A model generated the notes under the pieces. The model searched no databases. It worked only from the letters and a program-made list of their open reading frames with translations, and was not told where the DNA came from. A stretch of 64,000 bases of DNA from Tepidimonas alkaliphilus (GTDB lineage Bacteria > Pseudomonadota > Gammaproteobacteria > Burkholderiales > Burkholderiaceae_C), in assembly GCF_007556595.1 (NCBI RefSeq), contig NZ_VJNB01000009.1, positions 48,787 to 112,786 of the forward strand, given 5' to 3'. Made by a program: the position numbers and the translations under genes. Shown piece after piece: positions 51,844 through 59,558 of the stretch (positions are counted from its first letter, which is position 1; every line of letters starts with the position of its first letter).

Positions 51844-52953
51844 ATGGCCCACGATGACGTTGTCGCCGCTGCGCAGACCATGCAGCCGATTCCCCCCGGG
51901 GCGCCTTTGCCGCACCGCAAAGTCATCCGAGGTTGGATCTCGCCGTTGGCCGAGCGCCGCACCGCTGGGGCTGTGGCCTTGTTGGCGTTGGACTGGGCGA
52001 TTTTTGCCGCGCTGATGGCCGGTACGGTGGCGTTTGAAGCTTGGTGGGCCAAGTTGCTGTGCGGCTTGGCCGCTGGCTTCATGATCGGGCGACTGTTCAT
52101 CATCGGGCACGACGCGTGCCATCAAAGCTACACCCCGCACCGCCGCCTCAACAAACTGTTGGGCCGCATCGCGATGATCCCATCGCTGACCCCCTACAGC
52201 CTGTGGGAAGTGGGGCACAACGTGGTGCACCACGGCTACACCAACCTGAAGGGGGTTGATTTTGTCTGGGCGCCGCTGACCAAGGAAGAATTCGACGCGT
52301 TGCCCCGCTGGCGCCAGTGGCTGGAGCGGCTCTACCGCAGCGGCTGGGCGCCAGGCCTTTATTACCTGATCGAGATGTGGTGGCTGCGCATGTTTTTCCC
52401 GCGCAAAGCCTACATGGGCGCGCGCCGGCCGGAGTTCATCTGGGATGGCGTGTTCGTGTTGGCGGTGGGGTTGGCATGGATTGGGGCCATGGTGGCCGCC
52501 GCGCTGTGGACGGGCCAGTCGGTGGCGCTGCAGGTGCTAACGGGTTTCGTCGTGCCCTTTTTGTTCTGGAACGCCATGATCGGGTTTGTGGTCTATGTGC
52601 ACCACACCCACCCGGCGGTGCAGTGGCATGCCGATAAGATTGCCTGGGCGAAAGCCGCGCCGTTTGTCTCCACCACGGTGCACTTGGAGTTTCCGCTGAA
52701 GATCGGCGCGCTGATGCACCACATCATGGAGCACACCGCCCACCACGTGGACATGAGCGTGCCGCTTTACAAGCTGAAAGAGGCGCAAAAAAAGCTGGAG
52801 GAGATGCTGCCCGGTCGCATCATCATCCAGCGCTTCAGCTGGCGTTGGTATTTTGATACAGCGCGCCGCTGCAAGTTGTATGACTTCACGCGCCGCTGCT
52901 GGACCGACTTTCAGGGGCGTCCGACGAGCGATCCGGCGCCCGCTTACGCTTGA
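51844..52953 (+). CDS. Membrane fatty-acid desaturase
   Basis: A 369-residue integral-membrane di-iron enzyme that inserts double bonds into fatty-acyl chains. Three histidine boxes are present: HDACH (89-93), HNVVHH (125-130) and HTAHH (297-301), spaced around four hydrophobic segments. The pattern resembles Delta-12/omega-3-type (FADS) desaturases. The regiospecificity cannot be read off the sequence. The ATG at 51844 gives a normal length. It has its own terminator. Confidence 0.92.
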   Translation: MAHDDVVAAAQTMQPIPPGAPLPHRKVIRGWISPLAERRTAGAVALLALDWAIFAALMAGTVAFEAWWAKLLCGLAAGFMIGRLFIIGHDACHQSYTPHRRLNKLLGRIAMIPSLTPYSLWEVGHNVVHHGYTNLKGVDFVWAPLTKEEFDALPRWRQWLERLYRSGWAPGLYYLIEMWWLRMFFPRKAYMGARRPEFIWDGVFVLAVGLAWIGAMVAAALWTGQSVALQVLTGFVVPFLFWNAMIGFVVYVHHTHPAVQWHADKIAWAKAAPFVSTTVHLEFPLKIGALMHHIMEHTAHHVDMSVPLYKLKEAQKKLEEMLPGRIIIQRFSWRWYFDTARRCKLYDFTRRCWTDFQGRPTSDPAPAYA

Positions 52954-52992
52954 CAGGGCGCCGATCTGTCGCAAGACGCGGCCCTGACCGCG

Positions 52993-53023
52993 CGGCTGTC
53001 CTGCGGGGCAGCCGTTATTTTTT
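52993..53023 (+). terminator. Rho-independent terminator after the desaturase gene
   Basis: A CGGCTG/CAGCCG stem, extended inward by CC/GG pairs over a TGC loop, is followed by GTTATTTTTT-type T-rich sequence (53015-53023). It lies 40 nt after the desaturase stop and 36 nt before rhlE. Confidence 0.85.
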
Positions 53024-53058
53024 CGTGCGCTCGCTGCTGCAGTGCGACAATTCTGTTT

Positions 53059-54492
53059 ATGAGTGTGGACACCGAAACCGCTTGCCAGGCGTCGGCGTTT
53101 GCCAGCCTCGGGCTGGCGGAGCCGCTGATGCGCGCCATCGCCGAAATCGGCTACACCGCCATGACGCCGATTCAGGCGCAGGCCATCCCGGTGGTGCTGC
53201 AAGGCCGGGATGTGATGGGGGCCGCGCAGACCGGCACCGGCAAAACGGCGGCGTTTTCGCTGCCGCTGTTGCAACGCCTGCTGCCGCACGCCAACACATC
53301 GGCCTCGCCGGCGCGTCACCCGGTGCGCGCCCTGGTGCTGCTGCCCACGCGCGAGCTGGCCGACCAAGTCGCGCAGCAGATCCGCCGCTACGCCGCCTAC
53401 ACCCCGTTGCGCTGCGCGGTGGTGTTTGGCGGCGTGGACATCAAGCCGCAGATCGAGGCGTTGCGCCAGGGGGTGGAGATCCTGGTGGCCACGCCGGGCC
53501 GCTTGCTCGATCATATCGAGGCGCGCTCGGTGCTGCTGAACCACGTGGAGTATGTGGTGCTGGATGAGGCCGACCGCATGCTCGACATCGGCTTCTTGCC
53601 GGACTTGCAGCGCATCCTGGCCTACCTGCCGCGGCAGCGCACGACCTTGTTGTTTTCCGCCACCTTCTCGCCGGAGATCAAGCGGCTGGCGGCCAGCTAC
53701 TTGCGCGATCCGGTGGTCATCGAGGTGGCGCGCCCCAACACCACCGCCTCGACGGTGGAGCAGCGCTTTTTCCGCGTCGAAGAAGAGAACAAGCGGGCCG
53801 CGCTAAAGGCCCTGCTGCGCGAACACGGCATCCAGCAGGCCTTTGTGTTCGTCAACAGCAAGCTGGGCTGCGCACGTCTGGCGCGGGCGCTGGAGCGCGA
53901 CGGCCTGGCGGTGGCCGCGCTGCACGGCGACAAGAGCCAGGAGGAGCGTCTCAAGGCGCTGGAGGCGTTCAAGCAGGGGCAGGTGCAGTTGCTGGTTTGC
54001 ACCGACGTGGCCGCGCGCGGGCTTGATATCAAGGATGTGCCAGCGGTGTTCAACGTCGATGTGCCGTTCAACGCCGAAGATTACGTGCACCGCATTGGGC
54101 GCACCGGTCGCGCCGGCGCCAGCGGACGGGCCTTCACCTTGGTGACGGAGCAAGATGGGCGCTTGCTGGCCGCCGTGGAAAAGCTGATCGGCCGCAAGGT
54201 GGAGCTGGAGCCGGCGCCGCTGGCCGAGGCGCGTCCAGAGCGCGCAAAACGCAGCCGGGAGACGGCCCGCTCGTCGCCGCCCGCCGCGTCGGTTCAAGGT
54301 CAGGCGGCCGCTGCCCAGCTCCAATCGACCGATCCCCTGGTCGATCAGCCGTATGAGCCGTCGCTGCCGCCCGATGTGCTGCCGGAATGGGAGCGGCAAG
54401 CCCGCAGCGCCCCTCCCAAAGGGTTGTCGGCCTACATCCGGCCTAAACGCAAGGTGCCGGCGTTGCTGCGCGCGCCGCAGCAAGGGGCTTAA
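53059..54492 (+). CDS. rhlE: DEAD-box RNA helicase RhlE-type
   Basis: An ATP-dependent RNA helicase acting in ribosome maturation or mRNA decay. The 477-residue protein has the Q-motif region, motif I AQTGTGKT (56-63), PTRELADQ, motif II VLDEADRMLD, SAT in FSATFSPE, and motif VI HRIGRTGRAGA, followed by a basic, low-complexity C-terminal tail (about 380-477). The stop overlaps the convergent apaH stop by 4 nt. Confidence 0.92.
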   Translation: MSVDTETACQASAFASLGLAEPLMRAIAEIGYTAMTPIQAQAIPVVLQGRDVMGAAQTGTGKTAAFSLPLLQRLLPHANTSASPARHPVRALVLLPTRELADQVAQQIRRYAAYTPLRCAVVFGGVDIKPQIEALRQGVEILVATPGRLLDHIEARSVLLNHVEYVVLDEADRMLDIGFLPDLQRILAYLPRQRTTLLFSATFSPEIKRLAASYLRDPVVIEVARPNTTASTVEQRFFRVEEENKRAALKALLREHGIQQAFVFVNSKLGCARLARALERDGLAVAALHGDKSQEERLKALEAFKQGQVQLLVCTDVAARGLDIKDVPAVFNVDVPFNAEDYVHRIGRTGRAGASGRAFTLVTEQDGRLLAAVEKLIGRKVELEPAPLAEARPERAKRSRETARSSPPAASVQGQAAAAQLQSTDPLVDQPYEPSLPPDVLPEWERQARSAPPKGLSAYIRPKRKVPALLRAPQQGA

Positions 54493-55340
54493 GCCCGTCC
54501 GGGTTTTTGCGCTTGGGCGCAGGGAATTCGAATGACCTCCACCGCGCGCGCGTCGAGCGCCTCCATCCCGTCGGGCAAGCGCGCGGCGCTAAGCTGGCCG
54601 CCCCAGACGCAACCGCTGTCCAGCGCCAGCAGGTCGGCGCGCTGCAGCGGCCCGAGCGTGGACCAGTGGCCGAACGCGATCGGCACGCCGGCGCTGCGCC
54701 GGGCCGGCGCGTCGAACCACGGCACATGGCCGGGCGGGGCGCCGTCGCGGCCGTCCTTGGTGTCGAACTCCATCACGCCGTCGGGCGTGCAGTAGCGCAG
54801 CCGCGTCAGCGCGTTGACGATCACGCGCAGCCGCGCCTCGCCCTGTAGCCGGTCGTCCCAAGCCGCCGGCTCGTTGCCGTACATGCGGTGCAGCCAGGCG
54901 TCGCGCGCCGGGCTGCGCAGCACCGCCTCCACTTCCGCGGCCAGCGCCAGCGTCTGCGCTGCGTCCCACGCCGGCAGCACGCCGGCGTGCACCAGCAGCC
55001 AGCCGCGCTCGCGCAGCGCCAGCGGGCGGCGCGCCAGCCAGTCCAGCAGTGCGCCGCGGTCGGGGGCGGACAGGATCGCTTCCAGCGTGTCGCTGCGGTG
55101 GGCAGGGCGTGCTCCAGCGGCCACCGCCAGCAGGTGCAGGTCGTGGTTGCCCAGCAGCGTCTCGGCGGCGCCGTCCAGCCGCATCAAGCGACGCAGCACG
55201 GCCAGCGAGTGCGGCCCGCGGTTGACCAAGTCGCCCAGCACGATGAAGCGGTCGCGGCTGGGCGAGTAGCCCACCTCGGCCAGCAGGCGCTGCAGCGCCT
55301 CGTCGCATCCCTGCACGTCGCCGATCAGGTACAGTGCCAT
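54489..55340 (-). CDS. apaH: Bis(5'-nucleosyl)-tetraphosphatase, symmetrical
   Basis: Hydrolyses Ap4A to two ADP and can remove Np4 caps from RNA. The 283-residue metallophosphatase has GDVQGC (8-13), VLGDLVNRGPHS, LGNHDLHLLA and the second metal-site FGHWSTLG. I chose the ATG at 55340 (MALYLIGD). It is divergent from the CNNM/CorC gene with only 11 nt between start codons. Confidence 0.95.
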   Translation of the reverse strand: MALYLIGDVQGCDEALQRLLAEVGYSPSRDRFIVLGDLVNRGPHSLAVLRRLMRLDGAAETLLGNHDLHLLAVAAGARPAHRSDTLEAILSAPDRGALLDWLARRPLALRERGWLLVHAGVLPAWDAAQTLALAAEVEAVLRSPARDAWLHRMYGNEPAAWDDRLQGEARLRVIVNALTRLRYCTPDGVMEFDTKDGRDGAPPGHVPWFDAPARRSAGVPIAFGHWSTLGPLQRADLLALDSGCVWGGQLSAARLPDGMEALDARAVEVIRIPCAQAQKPGRA

Positions 55341-55351
55341 CACCTGCGATT

Positions 55352-56692
55352 ATGGACGTGCTGATCATCTTGCTGCTGACGCTGCTCAGCGGCCTGTTTT
55401 CGATGACGGAGATCGCGGTGGTGTCCAGCCGCCGCGTGCGGCTGGAGGCGCTGGCCGGCGGCGGTGACCGCGGCGCGCGCGCGGCGCTGTGGCTGCAGGA
55501 CAACCCGACGCTGTTCTTCTCCACGATCCAGATGGGCAACACCACGGTGGCGCTGCTCAACGGCATCGTCGGCGAGGGGGCGTTTGGCGCGGATTTGGCC
55601 GATGGTTTGCGAGCGCTTGGGCTGCCGCACGGCGTGGCGCAGGCGCTGGCCACCACGCTGGTGGTGGCCGGCGTCACTTACGTCACCATCGTGATCGGCG
55701 AGCTGGTGGCCAAGCGCATCGGCCAAAGCGCGCCCGAGGCGATCGCGCGCTGGATGGCGCAGCCGCTGCTGGCGCTGGCCACGGTGGCCAAGCCGGCGGT
55801 GGCGCTGCTGGCGGCTTCCACCAACGCGATCCTGCGGCTGCTGGGCATTCCGCCGCTGCCGCGGCACGACGTGACGGTGGATGAGATTCAGGCGCAGCTG
55901 GCGCACGGCGTGCGCAGCGGCGTCATCGAGCGCGACGAACATCGCATGGTGCGCAACGTGCTGGCGCTGGACGAGCGCCAGCTCGGCAGCCTGATGGTGC
56001 CGCGCGCCGAGATCGACTGGCTCGACGCCGGCCTGCCGCTGGCGCAGGCGCTGGCGCATGCGCGCCACGGCGGCCACTCGTGGTACCCGGTGTGCCGCGG
56101 CGGGCTGGACGACGTGCTGGGCGTCATCCACCTGTCGCACCTGATCGCGCTGGACGAAGCTGGCGGGCGCGAGCAAGACTGGGCGCGCGACGCCCAGCCG
56201 GCGGTGTTCGTGCCTGAAACCCTTAGCGGGCTGGACTTGCTGGAGCAGTTTCGCGCGCGGGTGATGCGCATGGTGCTGGTGGTGGACGAATACGGCGAGG
56301 TGCAAGGACTGCTGACGCCGCTGGATCTGCTGGAGGCCATCACCGGCGAGCTCTCCAGCGACGAGCCGCACGATGCGTGGGCGACGCCCCAGCCGGATGG
56401 CTCGTGGCTGCTGGACGGCAGCATGCCGGCGCACGAATTCAAGACCCGGTTGGAGATCGGCGCGCTACCCCACGAAGGGCGCGACCTTTACGTGACCCTA
56501 GCGGGGTTGATGCAGACGGTCGCCGGCAGCCTGCTCAAGCCCGGTGATGAGGTGGAGGTGGCCGGCTGGCGGCTTACGGTGCTGTCGATGCAGGGCCGCC
56601 GGATCGACCGCGTGCGCGCCGAGCGCTGGCTCCCCGCAGCGGACGCCCCCCTGTCAGGGCCTGATCCCGGTGGGCATACAGCCAGTCCTTGA
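55352..56692 (+). CDS. CNNM/CorC family transporter (hemolysin-like, CBS domains)
   Basis: A 446-residue membrane protein with an N-terminal DUF21/CNNM domain of about four helices (1-190), a pair of CBS domains (about 200-330) including MRMVLVVDEYGEVQGLLTP, and a C-terminal CorC_HlyC domain (about 350-430). Homologues are implicated in magnesium or cobalt efflux or sensing. The last 119 nt overlap cbbR on the opposite strand. The ATG at 55352 begins at the first helix. Confidence 0.9.
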   Translation: MDVLIILLLTLLSGLFSMTEIAVVSSRRVRLEALAGGGDRGARAALWLQDNPTLFFSTIQMGNTTVALLNGIVGEGAFGADLADGLRALGLPHGVAQALATTLVVAGVTYVTIVIGELVAKRIGQSAPEAIARWMAQPLLALATVAKPAVALLAASTNAILRLLGIPPLPRHDVTVDEIQAQLAHGVRSGVIERDEHRMVRNVLALDERQLGSLMVPRAEIDWLDAGLPLAQALAHARHGGHSWYPVCRGGLDDVLGVIHLSHLIALDEAGGREQDWARDAQPAVFVPETLSGLDLLEQFRARVMRMVLVVDEYGEVQGLLTPLDLLEAITGELSSDEPHDAWATPQPDGSWLLDGSMPAHEFKTRLEIGALPHEGRDLYVTLAGLMQTVAGSLLKPGDEVEVAGWRLTVLSMQGRRIDRVRAERWLPAADAPLSGPDPGGHTASP

Positions 56693-57557
56693 ACGCCGCC
56701 GCTGCAGGGGACAGCCGCTTGCCGCGCGGGTACACCACGTGCCACTGGCGCAGCAGGGGAAAGCCCTGCACGTCCAGCTGCACCAGCTCGCCCAGCGCCA
56801 GCTCCGCGCCCACCGTGTGCGCCGACAGCACCGCCAGCCCCAGCCCGCCGGCCACGGTCTGCTTGATCGCCTCGTTGCTGCCGACCTCCAGCCGCGCGCG
56901 CAGCGGCACCCCCAGCGCGTCGAAGAAGCGCTGCATCGTGGCGCGCGTGCCGCTGCCCGGCTCACGTAGGATGAACGGCTCGCCGCCGAGCCGGCGCGGG
57001 TCGATGGCGCGCTCGTGCGCCAGCGGGTGCCCCGGCGGGGCCACCAGCACCAGCGGGTTGTCGGCAAACGGCTCGCACACCACGTCCCAATCCTGAGGCG
57101 GCTGGCCGAGGATGTAGAGATCGTCTTGGTTGGTGGCCAGCCGCTGCAGTAGGGTATCGCGGTTGCCCACCACCATGGCCACCTCGATGCCAGGGTGCGC
57201 GGCGGCAAAGCTGCCCAGCAGCTTGGGCACGACATATTTGACGGTGGTCAGAATCGCCAGCCGCACGCTGCCCTTTTCGATGCCCTGCAGCGCCGCAAGG
57301 TCTTCGGCCAGCCGGCGCAGCCGCTCTTCCACGTCGGCGGCGGCTTCCGCCAGCGCGTGGCCTGCGGCGGTGAGGTAGATGCGTCGCCCGATTTGCTCCA
57401 CCAGCGGCTGGCCCACCGTGTCGGCCAACTGCTTGACCTGCAGCGACAGCGTCGGCGGGGCCAGGTGCAGCGCCTCGGCCGCGCGCGCGAAGCTGCCGTG
57501 GCGCGCCACGGCGTGGAAGATGCGCAGTTGATGCAGCGTCAGGTGGCGCGGGTTCAT
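56574..57557 (-). CDS. cbbR: LysR-type regulator CbbR
   Basis: A 327-residue LysR-type regulator. The N-terminal helix-turn-helix (TLHQLRIFHAVARHGSFARAAEALHL, about 6-50) is followed by an effector-binding domain resembling CbbR (GNRDTLLQRLATNQDDLYILG). It is divergent from cbbL with 132 nt between the start codons, the classic position of the RubisCO operon regulator, so it likely responds to Calvin-cycle metabolites. The Arg/Gly-rich C-terminal tail (about 305-327) is not conserved and overlaps the CNNM gene. Confidence 0.92.
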   Translation of the reverse strand: MNPRHLTLHQLRIFHAVARHGSFARAAEALHLAPPTLSLQVKQLADTVGQPLVEQIGRRIYLTAAGHALAEAAADVEERLRRLAEDLAALQGIEKGSVRLAILTTVKYVVPKLLGSFAAAHPGIEVAMVVGNRDTLLQRLATNQDDLYILGQPPQDWDVVCEPFADNPLVLVAPPGHPLAHERAIDPRRLGGEPFILREPGSGTRATMQRFFDALGVPLRARLEVGSNEAIKQTVAGGLGLAVLSAHTVGAELALGELVQLDVQGFPLLRQWHVVYPRGKRLSPAAAAFKDWLYAHRDQALTGGRPLRGASARRARGRSGGPASTAP

Positions 57558-57568
57558 TGTTTTATTTT

Positions 57569-57626
57569 AGTAAAAGAAAGGCGTTAGAAGATTTTACTTT
57601 TCACGAAGCCATCGTAAGCCTACGAT
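57569..57626. promoter_or_regulatory. cbbR/cbbL control region
   Basis: Between the divergent starts are two inverted repeats: AGTAAAA (57569-57575) with TTTTACT (57592-57598), and ATCGTA-AGCC-TACGAT (57611-57626). Such elements suit LysR-type binding (T-N11-A half sites). A possible cbbL promoter is TTTTCA (57598-57603), a 17-bp spacer and TACGAT (57621-57626); it is only a moderate match and would need activation. Confidence 0.5.
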
Positions 57627-57689
57627 CCATGTCAGCCCCGCAACAACGGGTGTTCAAGCAACCGCCCACGAGATTCCCGAGGAGTGAGC

Positions 57690-59111
57690 ATGGCCGTCAA
57701 GACCTACAACGCCGGCGTCAAGGAATACCGCCAGACGTATTGGATGCCCGACTACACCCCGCTGGACACCGACCTGCTGGCGGTGTTCAAAATCGTGCCC
57801 CAGCCGGGCGTGGATCGCGAGGAGGCTGCCGCCGCGGTGGCTGCTGAATCGTCCACCGGCACCTGGACCACGGTGTGGACGGACTTGCTGACCGATCTGG
57901 ATTACTACAAAGGCCGTGCTTACCGCATCGAGGACGTGCCGGGCGACGACACCGCGTTTTACGCCTTCATCGCCTACCCGATTGACCTGTTCGAGGAAGG
58001 CTCGGTGGTCAACGTGTTCACCTCGCTGGTGGGCAACGTGTTTGGCTTTAAGGCGGTGCGCTCGCTGCGTCTGGAAGACGTGCGCTTCCCGATCGCTTAC
58101 GTCAAGACCTGCGGCGGCCCGCCGCACGGCATTCAGGTCGAGCGCGACTTGCTGAACAAATACGGCCGTCCGCTGCTGGGCTGCACGATCAAGCCCAAAC
58201 TCGGCCTGTCGGCCAAAAACTACGGGCGCGCGGTGTATGAGGCGCTGCGCGGCGGCCTGGATTTCACCAAGGACGACGAAAACGTCAACAGCCAGCCGTT
58301 CATGCGCTGGAAGCAGCGTTTTGACTTCGTCATGGAAGCGGTGCAGAAGGCCGAGCGCGAAACCGGCGAGCGCAAGGGCCACTACCTCAACGTGACCGCC
58401 CCGACGCCGGATGAGATGTTCAAGCGCGCGGAATACGCCAAAGAGATCGGCGCGCCGATCATCATGCACGACTATCTCACCGGCGGCTTCTGCGCCCACA
58501 CGGGTCTGGCCAACTGGTGCCGCGAAAACGGCGTGTTGCTGCACGTGCACCGTGCGATGCACGCCGTGATCGACCGCAACCCCTACCACGGCATCCACTT
58601 CCGCGTGCTGACCAAGGTGTTGCGCCTGATGGGCGGCGACCACCTGCACACCGGCACCGTGGTCGGCAAGCTGGAGGGCGACCGCCAGGCGACGCTGGGC
58701 TGGGTGGATCTGCTGCGCGAGTCGTTTGTGCCGGAGGATCGCAGCCGCGGCATCTTCTTCGACCAGGACTGGGGCTCGATGCCAGGGGCGTTTGCGGTGG
58801 CTTCCGGCGGCATTCACGTCTGGCACATGCCGGCGCTGCTGACCATTTTTGGCGACGACGCCGTGTTCCAGTTCGGCGGCGGCACGCTGGGCCATCCGTG
58901 GGGCAACGCCGCTGGCGCGCACGCCAACCGAGTGGCGCTGGAAGCCTGCGTGCAAGCGCGCAACGAAGGCCGCCAGCTCGAAAAAGAGGGCAAAGAAATT
59001 TTGACCGCCGCGGCGCAGCATTCGCCGGAGCTCAAGATCGCGATGGAGACCTGGAAGGAGATCAAGTTCGAATTCGACGTCGTGGACAAGCTCGACGTGC
59101 AGCACAAGTGA
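57690..59111 (+). CDS. cbbL: RubisCO large subunit, form IA (carboxysomal)
   Basis: Fixes CO2 on ribulose-1,5-bisphosphate. The 473-residue protein has the catalytic TIKPKLGLS (K168), the carbamylated Lys in [17 protein letters not shown] (K194; D196/E197 bind Mg), loop 6 [10 protein letters not shown] and the HVWHMPAL region. Followed by csoS genes and with a form IA-type sequence, it belongs inside a carboxysome. I chose the ATG at 57690 because GAGGAG lies 6 nt upstream; a GTG at 57684 is part of that site. cbbS follows after 40 nt. Confidence 0.98.
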   Translation: MAVKTYNAGVKEYRQTYWMPDYTPLDTDLLAVFKIVPQPGVDREEAAAAVAAESSTGTWTTVWTDLLTDLDYYKGRAYRIEDVPGDDTAFYAFIAYPIDLFEEGSVVNVFTSLVGNVFGFKAVRSLRLEDVRFPIAYVKTCGGPPHGIQVERDLLNKYGRPLLGCTIKPKLGLSAKNYGRAVYEALRGGLDFTKDDENVNSQPFMRWKQRFDFVMEAVQKAERETGERKGHYLNVTAPTPDEMFKRAEYAKEIGAPIIMHDYLTGGFCAHTGLANWCRENGVLLHVHRAMHAVIDRNPYHGIHFRVLTKVLRLMGGDHLHTGTVVGKLEGDRQATLGWVDLLRESFVPEDRSRGIFFDQDWGSMPGAFAVASGGIHVWHMPALLTIFGDDAVFQFGGGTLGHPWGNAAGAHANRVALEACVQARNEGRQLEKEGKEILTAAAQHSPELKIAMETWKEIKFEFDVVDKLDVQHK

Positions 59112-59151
59112 TCGCCGCCCACCGAACCGACCTCGTTTCAGGAGACCCATC

Positions 59152-59472
59152 ATGCAAGCCTACAAACAGTCGCTCAAGCACGAAACCTTCTCGTATCTGC
59201 CGCAGATGACGCCGGAGCAGGTGCGTCGCCAGATCGCCTACGCGCTGGCGCAAGGCTGGAACCCGGCGGTGGAGCACACCGAGCGCGGCACCCCTGCCAA
59301 AGAAAGCTACTGGTACATGTGGAAACTGCCGATGTTTGGCGAGCAGTCGGTCGATGCGGTGCTGGCCGAGATCGAAGCTTGCCACCGCGAGTTTCCGAAC
59401 CACATGGTGCGCTTCGTCGCCTACGACAACTACGCGCAAAGCCAGGGGCTGACGTTCGTCGTCTATCGTTGA
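59152..59472 (+). CDS. cbbS: RubisCO small subunit
   Basis: A 106-residue small subunit capping the L8S8 holoenzyme, with [22 protein letters not shown] and the [15 protein letters not shown] segment. Its length and sequence fit form IA. It lies between cbbL and csoS2 in the operon; the carboxysomal holoenzyme binds the N-terminal repeats of CsoS2. Confidence 0.98.
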   Translation: MQAYKQSLKHETFSYLPQMTPEQVRRQIAYALAQGWNPAVEHTERGTPAKESYWYMWKLPMFGEQSVDAVLAEIEACHREFPNHMVRFVAYDNYAQSQGLTFVVYR

Positions 59473-59558
59473 TGAGCCGCGGCGGCGCCTGAGGTTGGCC
59501 TCCACGTTGCGCCGCCGTTTTCAAACCGGACAGTTTGTTCTTCAAGAGGAGTCCCCTC

